Assembly: GCA_006844765.1 (NCBI GenBank)
Contig: SPJV01000075.1
Coordinates: 1 to 64,000, forward strand
Source: Alphaproteobacteria bacterium
GTDB taxonomy: Bacteria; Pseudomonadota; Alphaproteobacteria; UBA8366; Aestuariispiraceae
Length of the DNA stretch: 64,000 bases
Direction of reading: 5' to 3'
Position numbers and translations under genes: made by a program. Positions 7,805-16,216 of the stretch are shown piece by piece (positions within the stretch are counted from its first letter, which is position 1; every line of letters begins with the position of its first letter). Below the pieces are notes generated by a model that was not told where the DNA came from, searched no databases, and saw nothing but the letters and a program-made list of their open reading frames with translations.

Positions 7805-8766
7805 GTAATGATACTTCCCCTGTAGCCGCGCTTATCAGTACCTCAGATTCGGCAGATGCCTGGGCGGCAGCCCTGAAGGCACTGGAATTTCCGATCCCGC
7901 TGGAAATCTGGCCGAATATCTCTGACCCAGCGCGGGTCGCCTATGCCATTGTTGCGAAGCCACCGCCCGGTGTGCTGGCCGGCTTCCCCAATCTGAAGGC
8001 AACCTTGAGCCTATGGGCCGGGGTGGATCATGTGACCATCGACCCGGACTGGCCGGCACATCTGCCGCTGATCCGCATGGTGGAAGACGGCATGACCGCC
8101 GGGATGCGGGAATTCGTGCTGGCTCAGGTTCTGGCTACGCATCTGCAGCTGCCGGACTTCACCCGCCAACAACAGGTGAGCCATTGGGACGACCATATTC
8201 GCGGCGACTACGGTATGGAACCGCTGACCGATCAACGGACGGTCGGGATGCTCGGTCTCGGCGTCTTGGGCTCGGTCAGCGGAAAGGCTCTGGCCCTCAA
8301 CGGCTTCAAGGTCATGGGTTGGTCCCGCTCTGCCAAGACCATCGACGGGATTGATTGCCGACATGGGGCGGAGGGGCTGAATGCGGTCCTGGCGGAAAGT
8401 GAGATTGTGGTGAACCTCCTCCCCTCCACACCGGAGACGGCGAATATCCTCAATGCTGAGACCTTCGCTCGGATGCCGAAAGGGGCCTGGGTGATTAATG
8501 TCGCGCGCGGTGAACATGTCGATGACGCAGCGTTGTTGGCGGCGCTGGACAGCGGTCACCTCGCTGGCGCAGTCCTGGATGTCTTTCGCACCGAACCCCT
8601 GCCGAAAGAGAATCCTTACTGGACCCATCCGAAAGTCACGGTTACCCCCCATATCGCCAGCACCACCCGCATCAGGACGGGAGCCCCAAAGATTGTCGCC
8701 AATCTTCTAAATCTCGAAGCAGGAGAGATGCCGGAGGGGCGTTTTGATGTGGACAGAGGGTATTAA
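7801..8766 (+). CDS. ghrA: Glyoxylate/hydroxypyruvate reductase A-like
   Basis: D-2-hydroxyacid dehydrogenase of 321 residues. The Rossmann motif is TVGMLGLGVLGSVSGKAL and the signature NVARGEHVDDAALLAALDSG carries the catalytic Arg. VLDVFRTEPLPKENPYW supplies the catalytic Glu region and TVTPHIAS the catalytic His. The set matches the GhrA subgroup, which reduces glyoxylate to glycolate and hydroxypyruvate to D-glycerate with NADPH. Exact substrate is inferred from overall similarity only. It starts with GTG overlapping the stop of the DUF4139 gene by four bases, so the two are probably made from one message. Confidence 0.85.
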   Translation: MSNDTSPVAALISTSDSADAWAAALKALEFPIPLEIWPNISDPARVAYAIVAKPPPGVLAGFPNLKATLSLWAGVDHVTIDPDWPAHLPLIRMVEDGMTAGMREFVLAQVLATHLQLPDFTRQQQVSHWDDHIRGDYGMEPLTDQRTVGMLGLGVLGSVSGKALALNGFKVMGWSRSAKTIDGIDCRHGAEGLNAVLAESEIVVNLLPSTPETANILNAETFARMPKGAWVINVARGEHVDDAALLAALDSGHLAGAVLDVFRTEPLPKENPYWTHPKVTVTPHIASTTRIRTGAPKIVANLLNLEAGEMPEGRFDVDRGY

Positions 8767-8808
8767 GGGCCGTGTTGACCATTGTGTAGATAACGCCCCC
8801 ATAAGCCC

Positions 8809-9378
8809 ATGGATCTAACCCTGCAGACCGACCGACTTATCCTAAGGCCTCTCGAAATGGCGGATGAAGGGTTTCAGGTTGCGTTATCGACCGATCCAGA
8901 AGTCATGCGTTATGTCGGTCCATTGGAAACACCGGAAGAGGTCGCGATGAACATGCCAAAGTATGTTCGGCGCTGTGCGGAAGGTGCGATTGGTATTTGG
9001 TGCATCCTTGATCGGACGACTGGCGAGAAACTCGGCGGCACCGCCCTGCTGCCCTTGCCCATAGCGCTAGACGACACGGATTGGGATCTTGTCCAAGGAG
9101 GTTCATTGCCAGATGCCGAGATAGAAATCGGTGCCTTGCTCAAACGATCTGCCTGGGGCCGTGGGTATGCAACAGAGACCTGCCAGAGGCTGCTTCGCTT
9201 TGCCTTCGAAGAAACGGCTATCGAAGACATCGTAGGCATCATTGATCCGAAGAACACGGCATCTGGAAATATGCTCAAGAAGAGTGGCTTGATCTATGAA
9301 GGCCTGCGCCGCGCTTATGGGGGGGCGTATCCCGGGTATCGTATAACGCGGCAACAATGGCTGACGGATAACAGATAG
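8809..9378 (+). CDS. GNAT acetyltransferase (RimJ/RimL type)
   Basis: Acetyl-CoA dependent N-acetyltransferase of 189 residues. It opens with LQTDRLILRPLEMADEGFQ, the normal start of the RimJ/RimL-like group, and has the acetyl-CoA loop AWGRGYATETCQRLLRFAF followed by GIIDPKNTASGNMLKKSGL, where Asn-x-Ala-Ser and the Lys-Lys-Ser-Gly-Leu element are typical. The acceptor could be a ribosomal protein N-terminus, an amino acid or a small amine; the sequence does not decide. It lies 42 bases after the dehydrogenase and converges on the pseudouridine synthase. Confidence 0.85.
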   Translation: MDLTLQTDRLILRPLEMADEGFQVALSTDPEVMRYVGPLETPEEVAMNMPKYVRRCAEGAIGIWCILDRTTGEKLGGTALLPLPIALDDTDWDLVQGGSLPDAEIEIGALLKRSAWGRGYATETCQRLLRFAFEETAIEDIVGIIDPKNTASGNMLKKSGLIYEGLRRAYGGAYPGYRITRQQWLTDNR

Positions 9379-9513
9379 AAAACAAGAAGCGACGGTCTCC
9401 CTCAAGACGCGTTCGCAGGCGTGCGTCGAAGGGCTCTAAGGGTGCTGCCTCAGATGGGCGATAAGGATAATCCAGCCAAAGAACCAAATGCCGGAGTTGG
9501 TAAGCAGGGACAG

Positions 9514-10218
9514 TCAGTGCGGGACGATGTCCTTACCTGAATTGAAGGCATCAAATCGTTCCACCATCCTCAACATCCTGTCTGGTGCCTCTGCTTCTAC
9601 CCGCACCGCATCTCGCGACGGATAAAGTGGCAATTCTATAGCGCGGGCATGCAGGAACAGGCTGCCGCCGTCCGGGGCTTTGGGGCCGCCATATTGCGGG
9701 TCGCCGATGATCGGGCAACCGAGATGGGCGAGGTGGACGCGGATTTGGTGGGTTCTGCCGGTGCGGGGAGAGGCTTCGATCCAGGTGAGGCCGTTCGCCT
9801 CGCCAAGCACCTTGTAGCGGGTGCGGGCTTTCTGGCCGTCATCAGCCACCGTCATCGTCCAGCCACGCCCGGCGCCCACCTTTTTCAAGGGCGCATCGAT
9901 ATAGCCTTCATCCTTTTTCGGGCGCGTGGCGGTGAGGGCCCAATAGGCTTTCTCCACCTTCCCGCCCTGAAACAATCGGCCAAGCTTGGAAAGCGCCTTC
10001 CTGTGTCGACCCAGCACCAGACAGCCGGAGGTATCCCGGTCCAGCCGGTGCGCGAGGGCCGGCGGCTTGGGCAGGCCGAATTTCAGTTGGTCAAAATGCG
10101 CTTCCAAATTATCGCCGCCGCCCGGTCCCGCATGGACGGGCAGGCCTGCCGGTTTATCGATCACCAGCATCAGACTGTCCCGATAGAGCAGCCGCGCTTC
10201 CAGGTCGAGTGTGCTCAT
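9514..10218 (-). CDS. RluA-family pseudouridine synthase
   Basis: RNA uridine isomerase of 234 residues. The catalytic motif HRLDRDTSGCLVLGRH holds the active Asp, and the second family block is SPRTGRTHQIRVHLAHLGCPIIGDPQYGG. There is no N-terminal S4 RNA-binding domain, so it belongs with the short RluA/TruC-like members; the target site in rRNA or tRNA cannot be read from sequence. Its ATG overlaps the stop of xerC by four bases (10215-10218), so it is translated with xerC. The 135 bases after its stop hold no gene I can support. Confidence 0.9.
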   Translation of the reverse strand: MSTLDLEARLLYRDSLMLVIDKPAGLPVHAGPGGGDNLEAHFDQLKFGLPKPPALAHRLDRDTSGCLVLGRHRKALSKLGRLFQGGKVEKAYWALTATRPKKDEGYIDAPLKKVGAGRGWTMTVADDGQKARTRYKVLGEANGLTWIEASPRTGRTHQIRVHLAHLGCPIIGDPQYGGPKAPDGGSLFLHARAIELPLYPSRDAVRVEAEAPDRMLRMVERFDAFNSGKDIVPH

Positions 10219-11240
10219 GCGCTGTATTTCTTCGGGTGAGGTTGTTTTGGGCCAGATTGTTTCAGGCTGGGCTGTGCCGCGCGGGGATGGGCGCTGCGAT
10301 ACTGCGCCATCAGCCGGGCACTATCGACATCGGTATAGCGCTGGGTGGTGGATAGCGAGGCATGGCCCAGCAATTCCTGGATCGCCCGCAAATCCCCCCC
10401 TGCGCCCAGTAAATGCGTGGCAAAGCTGTGCCGCAAGGCGTGGGGACTGGCGGTTTCCGGCAAGCCGAAAGCCTTCCGCAGGGTTCGCATTGCAGCACGT
10501 GCCGCATCCGCATTCATCCGACCACCCCGCGCACCCCGAAAGAGCGGCGTGGTTGAGCTGGTGTCATAGGGGCAGGCCTGCAGATAGCCCTCAATCGCCT
10601 CGGCCACCTGAGGGAGCAGCGGAACCATGCGTTCCTTCCCACCCTTGCCCATTACCCGCAAGGCGCCATCGCGGGGCAGATCTTTCACATCAAGTGCCAC
10701 GGCCTCCCCAATCCGTAACCCCGCCCCATAAAGCAGATAAAGGACGGCCCGATCTCGCAGCCCGATCCAATCCTCGCTGGCAAAATCCCCGACAGTCTCC
10801 AAGGCTTGTTGGGCATCAGCCTCACTCAATGATTTCGGTACGGTGCGGGGGACCTTTGGCGTCCGCAGGGACCCGATCGCAGAATTCTCAGCCCGTCCGG
10901 TCCGCGCCAGCCAGCCGAAGAAAGTGCGGATCGCCGATAATGCGCGGGCCGTGGTGGCACGGGAAATCCCCTCACCCTGTCGACGCGCCAACCAGGCCCG
11001 AAAATCCATTGCCTTCAATTCGGCAAGATCATCCAGCGTCGGGGTCCCGCCCAGATGTCCGGACAGAAAGCGCAGAAACTGCGCCAGATCCTTGCCATAG
11101 CCATCCAGGGTGCGCGGGCTTAACCGGCGCTCATCCCCCAACCAGGTATGAAACGCCCGGTAGGCTGCCGCGACATCGCCTGTGCCGAAGACTGGGTCGT
11201 CATCGGCATTATCGGCATGGCTTTGAGCGTGTCTTGTCAA
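10215..11240 (-). CDS. xerC: Tyrosine recombinase XerC
   Basis: Site-specific recombinase of 341 residues that resolves chromosome dimers at dif with XerD. The N-terminal SAM-like core-binding domain is FHTWLGDERRLSPRTLDGYGKDL. The catalytic set is complete: R176 (GAGLRIGEA), K202 (GKGGKER), H267 and R270 (HALRHSFATHLL), H293 (LGHASLSTTQ) and nucleophile Y302 (RYTDVD). The start is a TTG with GAAGG just upstream; no better ATG is available without cutting the core-binding domain. Context also supports XerC rather than a mobile-element integrase, since DUF484 lies upstream as in many proteobacteria and no attachment site or phage gene is near. Confidence 0.94.
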   Translation of the reverse strand: MTRHAQSHADNADDDPVFGTGDVAAAYRAFHTWLGDERRLSPRTLDGYGKDLAQFLRFLSGHLGGTPTLDDLAELKAMDFRAWLARRQGEGISRATTARALSAIRTFFGWLARTGRAENSAIGSLRTPKVPRTVPKSLSEADAQQALETVGDFASEDWIGLRDRAVLYLLYGAGLRIGEAVALDVKDLPRDGALRVMGKGGKERMVPLLPQVAEAIEGYLQACPYDTSSTTPLFRGARGGRMNADAARAAMRTLRKAFGLPETASPHALRHSFATHLLGAGGDLRAIQELLGHASLSTTQRYTDVDSARLMAQYRSAHPRAAQPSLKQSGPKQPHPKKYSA

Positions 11241-11268
11241 AGGAACCTTCGTTGAACGTGCCGAAATT

Positions 11269-12000
11269 CTAATCCGGCAAACGGAGCCACATCCCGATCA
11301 GGCGCCCCACAACCTTTGTCAGGAAGCTCGACAGATCGGTGCCCTGGCCGGCATGGAATTTCTCCGGCTCTCGACTGGCGAAAGCAATCATGGCGGCCGG
11401 GCCTTTCGGCGAAATGTCGAGCCGATGCAGCGCTTGAGACCGCACCAGCGGGGCGGCGGCTTCATAGATTTCCGGATCACCGGAGATATCAGCCCGCAAT
11501 TGCCATTCTTTACCGGCACCCAATGTGCGCTCGACAAAGCCCTGCGGAACAACCGCTACGTTGTCGAGTGGGAAATCGTCAAACTTGCCCTCGACACATA
11601 GCGCCACCGCATCCAGATCAAGGATCACGGCCAGATCGGCTGTCACGATATGGATGAACTGCTCAAAAGACGTGGCGCCCATAAGAGACAGCACGGCTTC
11701 ATGAACCCGCATCTGGTTATTGAGGTTATCCCGGCTGGTATCAATCAGCTCTTGAGCAACCTCTGTCGTTTCCTCGACCTGATGGCGCAACCGCGCGATC
11801 ATCGCCTGCTGGAAGTCTGACACACCGATCCCCAGCGGTCGCGCTGGCGCATCGATCTCTTCCAACGACTTGGCATGGTCCGTCAGGAAGGAGGGATGGG
11901 CACGCAGGAAGTCCAATACCTGGTCTTCATTCGGTCCCGGCATGTCCATGACTGCTTCTGCACCTGCTTCAGCTTTGTCACTCTTCGTGCGTCGCGCCAT
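11269..12000 (-). CDS. DUF484 family protein
   Basis: Protein of 243 residues. After a basic start (MARRTKSDK) it has the family opening DQVLDFLRAHPSFLTDHAKSL, then a coiled helix with IARLRHQVEETTEVAQELIDTSRDN, and a GAF-like C-terminal half ending HAGQGTDLSSFLTKVVGRLIGMWL. The biochemical role is unknown; DUF484 genes are regularly found next to xerC, as here with 28 bases between. GAGG lies just before the ATG. It and xerC-rluA probably form one transcript. Confidence 0.9.
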   Translation of the reverse strand: MARRTKSDKAEAGAEAVMDMPGPNEDQVLDFLRAHPSFLTDHAKSLEEIDAPARPLGIGVSDFQQAMIARLRHQVEETTEVAQELIDTSRDNLNNQMRVHEAVLSLMGATSFEQFIHIVTADLAVILDLDAVALCVEGKFDDFPLDNVAVVPQGFVERTLGAGKEWQLRADISGDPEIYEAAAPLVRSQALHRLDISPKGPAAMIAFASREPEKFHAGQGTDLSSFLTKVVGRLIGMWLRLPD

Positions 12001-12034
12001 CGCCTCAATCCTTTTTGGTGGGTGGGAAAACTGC

Positions 12035-12688
12035 CTAGAGAATGGTCTGACCCGTCGATGCCCAATCCTTCAGGAAGGCATCCAGTCCTTTGTCGGTCAG
12101 CGGATGCTTGAACAGTTGTTTCAATGTGCTGGGCGGGATGGTGGCAACATCGGCCCCCATCTTCGCCGCATCGATCACATGCAACGGATTGCGGATCGAG
12201 GCGACCAGCACCTCTGTATCAAACTCGTAATTCGAATAGATCTGCACGACTTCAGCGATCAGCTGCATGCCGTCATGGCCGATATCATCAAGCCGCCCGA
12301 CGAAGGGGGAGATGAAGGCGGCGCCGGCTTTCGCGGCGAGCAGCGCCTGTGCAGCAGAGAAGCACAGCGTCACATTCACCATGATGCCGTCATCGCTGAG
12401 CGCCTTACAGGTCTTCAATCCATCAACTGTCAGCGGCACTTTCACCGCGATATTGTCCGCGATCTTTGCCAGATACAGGCCTTCCTTCAGCATGGTTTCA
12501 TGGTCGGTGGCGACGCATTCCGCCGAGACCGGGCCCGAAACAATGCCGCAGATTTCCTTGATGACTTCGATAAAGTCACCACCATTCTTGGCGATCAATG
12601 AAGGGTTCGTTGTTACACCATCGACGAGGCCGGTTGCGGCCAGGTCGCGAATCTCATTCAGATCCGCTGTGTCGATAAAGAATTTCAT
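12035..12688 (-). CDS. fsa: Transaldolase / fructose-6-phosphate aldolase family
   Basis: Small single-domain TIM-barrel aldolase of 217 residues. It begins MKFFIDTADLNEIRDLAATG and has DGVTTNPSLIAK, the standard transaldolase signature. The Schiff-base lysine is K83 in NIAVKVPLT, and FVGRLDDIGHDGMQLI follows. This small class covers true transaldolases of the pentose phosphate pathway and the rarer fructose-6-phosphate aldolases; sequence alone does not separate them here, so the symbol is provisional. The start is set at MKFF; the open frame extends 15 codons upstream but that peptide (MSGLAGASQSRETSS) does not fit the family. The 34-base gap to DUF484 suggests a common transcript. Confidence 0.88.
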   Translation of the reverse strand: MKFFIDTADLNEIRDLAATGLVDGVTTNPSLIAKNGGDFIEVIKEICGIVSGPVSAECVATDHETMLKEGLYLAKIADNIAVKVPLTVDGLKTCKALSDDGIMVNVTLCFSAAQALLAAKAGAAFISPFVGRLDDIGHDGMQLIAEVVQIYSNYEFDTEVLVASIRNPLHVIDAAKMGADVATIPPSTLKQLFKHPLTDKGLDAFLKDWASTGQTIL

Positions 12689-12825
12689 ACTGGATGTCTC
12701 CCGCGATTGACTGGCCCCAGCGAGGCCACTCATGATGGACCGATTCGCGTTTCGGCGATCTTAAAATCGCCGCCCGCTGCCTTGATGTAAGGCAATTTGA
12801 TTAAGGATTGAGGTAACCCCGCCCC

Positions 12826-15033
12826 ATGGCTACGGAGCAATACACGCCCTCTTTGTTCCCGGAAGGCCGGCGGGTCAAGGTCTTGCTGCCGCTGCCACTG
12901 GCAGGGGCCTATGATTACGCCGTGCCGGAAGGGATGGATCCGCAACCGGGAGACTTCGTTTCCGTGCCGCTTGGCAATCAGATGCGGACTGGCGTGGTCT
13001 GGGATGAGCCGGAAAAGCCTGAAGGGGAACCGGTCGCTGCCTCCCGCCTGAAGCCCATCGAACAATTGCTTATCGCGCCACGCCTACCGGCCATGAACCG
13101 CCGCTTTGTCGAATGGATCGCAGATTACTGTGTCGCTGCCCCCGGTGCAGTCCTGCGCATGGCGATGAGCGTTCCAAAGGCGCTGGAGCCGCCCCGGGCC
13201 CGCACGGCTTTTGCCCGCGCCGAAACGCTGCCTGCCGGTTTGAAGAGAACGGCGGCGAGAAACCGGATTTTGGCGCTGTTGGAGGATGGGCCACCTCGTG
13301 GTGCGTCCGATCTGGCGCGGGAAGCCGGGGTCAGCACCGGTGTTGTGAAGGGTCTGGCAGACATGGGCGCGCTTCTGCCGGTCCGGGTCGAAGAACGTTT
13401 GCGCTGGCGGGAGCCCGACCCTATGCGCCCCGGCCCTGTTTTGTCTGTGGAACAGGAAGAGGCCGCGGATGCCCTTCGGGGGGAGGCCGGGTTTGTCGTT
13501 TCCCTCCTCGACGGGATCACCGGGTCCGGCAAGACCGAAGTTTATTTCGAAGCAATAGCGGAAACGCTGAAACAGGGCCGGCAAGTCATGGTCCTGCTGC
13601 CTGAAATCGCCCTATCGGCGCAATGGTTGGAACGGTTTGAAGAGCGATTCGGTGTTATGCCGGCGGAATGGCATTCGGATCTGAGCCCCACACAACGCCG
13701 CAATACCTGGCGAGGCGTTGCGGAGGGGAATGTGAAGGTCCTGGTCGGTGCGCGCTCCGCCCTGCATCTGCCTTTCCCCGATTTGGGACTGATCGTGGTG
13801 GATGAAGAACATGACAGTTCCTTCAAGCAGGAGGACGGCGTCGTCTATCATGCCCGGGACATGGCGGTGGTCCGCGCGCGCCTGGCTGATATTCCCATCA
13901 TTCTGGCCAGCGCCACCCCCAGTCTGGAGACCTTGGCGAATGCGGAAGGTGGGCGCTACCGACATCTGAAGCTGACGTCGCGTCATGGCACAGCAGAGCT
14001 GCCGGATATTACCCTGATTGATCTGCGGGAACACAAGCCACCGCGTCAATGCTGGATTTCGCCGGCCTTGCGCCAGGCCGTGGAAGAGACCTTGGCCCGG
14101 GGCGAACAGGCGCTTTTGTTCCTGAACCGTCGGGGCTATGCACCGCTGACGCTCTGCCGAAGCTGTGGACATCGCATAGGCTGCCCCAACTGTCAGGCAT
14201 GGCTGGTTGAGCACCGTTTCGGGCGGCGGCTGGAATGTCACCATTGCGGCTATATGGCCCCAATGCCAAAGGATTGCCCGGATTGCGGGGCAGAAGACAG
14301 TTTGACCGCTTGCGGACCCGGCGTTGAGCGCTTGGCGGAAGAAGCGAGCGCCCTTTATCCCGAAGCCGCGATGGAGGTCGTCACCTCCGACACATTGCAG
14401 GGGCCACTGGCCGCAGCCGCCTTTGTTGATCGCATGACGAGTGGCGAGACCCAATTGATCATCGGAACGCAGATTGTCGCGAAGGGCTATCACTTCCCAA
14501 TGCTGACCCTTGTCGGTGTGATTGATGCCGATCTGGGTCTTGATGGCGGTGATCTACGCGCCGCAGAACGCACCTATCAATTGTTGAGTCAGGTTGCGGG
14601 TCGGGCCGGACGTGGCGGGCGGGCCGGGCGCGTTCTGGTACAGACGGCCAATCCGGATGCCGGCGTCCTGAAAGCGCTGGCGGAAGGGGATCGCGACGGT
14701 TTCATGAGCGCAGAAACCGATCAGCGGCGCAGTGGGAATTGGCCCCCATTTGGACGGCTCGCCGCCTTAGTGGTTTCCGGGCCGGAGGAAGGCCCACTGG
14801 ATGATCTCTGCCGGGCCTTGGCGCGCACCGCGCCGGGCGGTGACAAGCTGCGCGTCCTGGGTCCCGCCCCGGCGCCGCTGGCTCTGTTGCGCGGGCGATT
14901 CCGCCGACGCTTCCTGATCCGCACGGAACGTGGCATCGCCATCCAAAAAGCCATCCGCGACTGGCTATCCCAGGTCCGCCCCTTGTCGAACCAACGCATC
15001 CAGGTCGATATCGATCCCTATTCCTTTATGTAG
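12826..15033 (+). CDS. priA: Primosomal replication protein PriA
   Basis: Replication restart helicase of 735 residues. The N-terminal 3' DNA-binding domain reads VKVLLPLPLAGAYDYAVPEG. Walker A is GITGSGKTEVYF, Walker B is DEEHDSSFK, and helicase motifs ASATPSLET and QVAGRAGRGGRAGRV follow. Eight cysteines for two zinc sites sit in CRSCGHRIGCPNC and CHHCGYMAPMPKDCPDC. The length is normal. It recognises abandoned forks and reloads DnaB. The start ATG is divergent from the transaldolase gene, with about 137 bases between the starts, room for both promoters. Two short TATGTAGGGA copies follow the coding end. Confidence 0.96.
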   Translation: MATEQYTPSLFPEGRRVKVLLPLPLAGAYDYAVPEGMDPQPGDFVSVPLGNQMRTGVVWDEPEKPEGEPVAASRLKPIEQLLIAPRLPAMNRRFVEWIADYCVAAPGAVLRMAMSVPKALEPPRARTAFARAETLPAGLKRTAARNRILALLEDGPPRGASDLAREAGVSTGVVKGLADMGALLPVRVEERLRWREPDPMRPGPVLSVEQEEAADALRGEAGFVVSLLDGITGSGKTEVYFEAIAETLKQGRQVMVLLPEIALSAQWLERFEERFGVMPAEWHSDLSPTQRRNTWRGVAEGNVKVLVGARSALHLPFPDLGLIVVDEEHDSSFKQEDGVVYHARDMAVVRARLADIPIILASATPSLETLANAEGGRYRHLKLTSRHGTAELPDITLIDLREHKPPRQCWISPALRQAVEETLARGEQALLFLNRRGYAPLTLCRSCGHRIGCPNCQAWLVEHRFGRRLECHHCGYMAPMPKDCPDCGAEDSLTACGPGVERLAEEASALYPEAAMEVVTSDTLQGPLAAAAFVDRMTSGETQLIIGTQIVAKGYHFPMLTLVGVIDADLGLDGGDLRAAERTYQLLSQVAGRAGRGGRAGRVLVQTANPDAGVLKALAEGDRDGFMSAETDQRRSGNWPPFGRLAALVVSGPEEGPLDDLCRALARTAPGGDKLRVLGPAPAPLALLRGRFRRRFLIRTERGIAIQKAIRDWLSQVRPLSNQRIQVDIDPYSFM

Positions 15034-15071
15034 GGATATGTAGGGAAGGTGATCAGGACCTTAGAAACCCG

Positions 15072-16115
15072 TCACAAGGCTGATGGATGAACTGCAGTAA
15101 CCCCGGCAGTGCGCTCACGGACATCAGGTGTCGCGAGGCAGGTACCGACGGCTTCATAGCCCGGGGCGCCCGGCCAGGGCTCGACCTTGAAGGGCATATC
15201 GTGGTTAGGCGGACAGAACAGGATGGTCTCGTCGAGGCTGACATCCTCCAGATCCAGAATGGCGGTCGACCGTGTCGTTGCGACGAGGGTCCGCGCGTCT
15301 TTTCCGCGCTGCCGCAACCATGCGCGCAGAGCAGATTGTGTATCCGCATCCAAGTCATGTTCCAACAAATCCACAACCACGGCCGCCGGTCCGTCCTTCA
15401 ACAGCGCCATCAATATGACAGTCAGGGCGAGCGAGGGCGTGGCCCCGTCTTCTTCCAACCATTGCACAGCGGCGGAGACCCGCTCCCTCAGCGCCGGATC
15501 AGCGCCTAACTCGGTCTCCAATGCAGCGAGATTTTTCTCAATCCGCGCCATCGGAAGAAATTCCGATTGGGGGAGCGTTTCGGCGATCAGTTGCGCAAGC
15601 GTCGTCTTCCCGCTGAAGAGAGGACCAACGATATAAGTCATGGGCGTTAGCGTGGGGAGATCAAAGCGTTCCCCTCCCCAAGGCCAGGGAAGCGTGAGTG
15701 AAACCATGGGCGTAGATGTCGGTCGGGCGAGCGAAACCAACTGTGCGGCGCTCGCCGAGGCCCCGTTTGCCAACGCGGTGCGCAATTCCCGAACGCGGGC
15801 GAGGCGGCTGGCTATCGCCGCAGCTTCACCCTCCAGCTTGCCTTGTTGAACGGCAAGCGCGGAGGCCAGGGACTCCGGTTCCTGGTCCAACACTCCGGCG
15901 ATCTGTGTCAGGCTGAGGCCCAGGGCCCGCAATGCGGCGATCTCCGCTCCGCGCGTCATCTCCCGTTGGCCATAGACACGCCACCCTGCCTCTGTCCGCG
16001 TCGGATCGAGCAACCCACGCTGCTCGTAGATCCGCAATGCCTTGGCAGAAACGCCCAACCGGGTTGCTGCCTCCTTAGCCGTATAGAACGGGCCTTCTTT
16101 TCCTGCTTTGCTCAT
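15072..16115 (-). CDS. MerR-type HTH fused to a P-loop ATPase
   Basis: Protein of 347 residues with two parts. Residues 10-78 are a MerR-like winged helix (YTAKEAATRLGVSAKALRIY, then RGLLDP...WRVYGQRE and GLSLTQIAGVLDQEPESL), followed by a coiled-coil segment. The second half is a P-loop domain: Walker A GPLFSGKTT at 164-172 and a Walker B-like AAVVVDLLEHD at 244-252, then LVATTRSTAILDLEDV. I see no ABC signature. A DNA-binding domain joined to a nucleotide-binding domain suggests a regulator whose state depends on ATP or GTP, but the signal is unknown. It lies divergently of nothing obvious; the MFS transporter gene follows it in the same direction upstream (16217-17407), so transporter and regulator may be related. 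Confidence 0.75.
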   Translation of the reverse strand: MSKAGKEGPFYTAKEAATRLGVSAKALRIYEQRGLLDPTRTEAGWRVYGQREMTRGAEIAALRALGLSLTQIAGVLDQEPESLASALAVQQGKLEGEAAAIASRLARVRELRTALANGASASAAQLVSLARPTSTPMVSLTLPWPWGGERFDLPTLTPMTYIVGPLFSGKTTLAQLIAETLPQSEFLPMARIEKNLAALETELGADPALRERVSAAVQWLEEDGATPSLALTVILMALLKDGPAAVVVDLLEHDLDADTQSALRAWLRQRGKDARTLVATTRSTAILDLEDVSLDETILFCPPNHDMPFKVEPWPGAPGYEAVGTCLATPDVRERTAGVTAVHPSAL

Positions 16116-16216
16116 AATGTCCCTCTTCTCGTCTTGAAGTGGTTCCTTTTATCGGTTCGGTCGCAGGGGACGGGTCAACAGTTTTCTCCGGTTCATGGAT
16201 TCTTTTCGAAGGCGGG

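Noticed and set aside
10215..11240. Phage or integron integrase
   Set aside because: Size, the DUF484 neighbour and absence of mobile-element genes or attachment repeats point to chromosomal XerC.
10211..11272. Long open frame on the plus strand (353 codons) opposite xerC
   Set aside because: XerC on the other strand has all six catalytic residues; the opposite frame has no motif and typical shadow composition.
15046..15062. AAGGT-N7-ACCTT hairpin after priA as a terminator
   Set aside because: Five pairs only and no T-tract.
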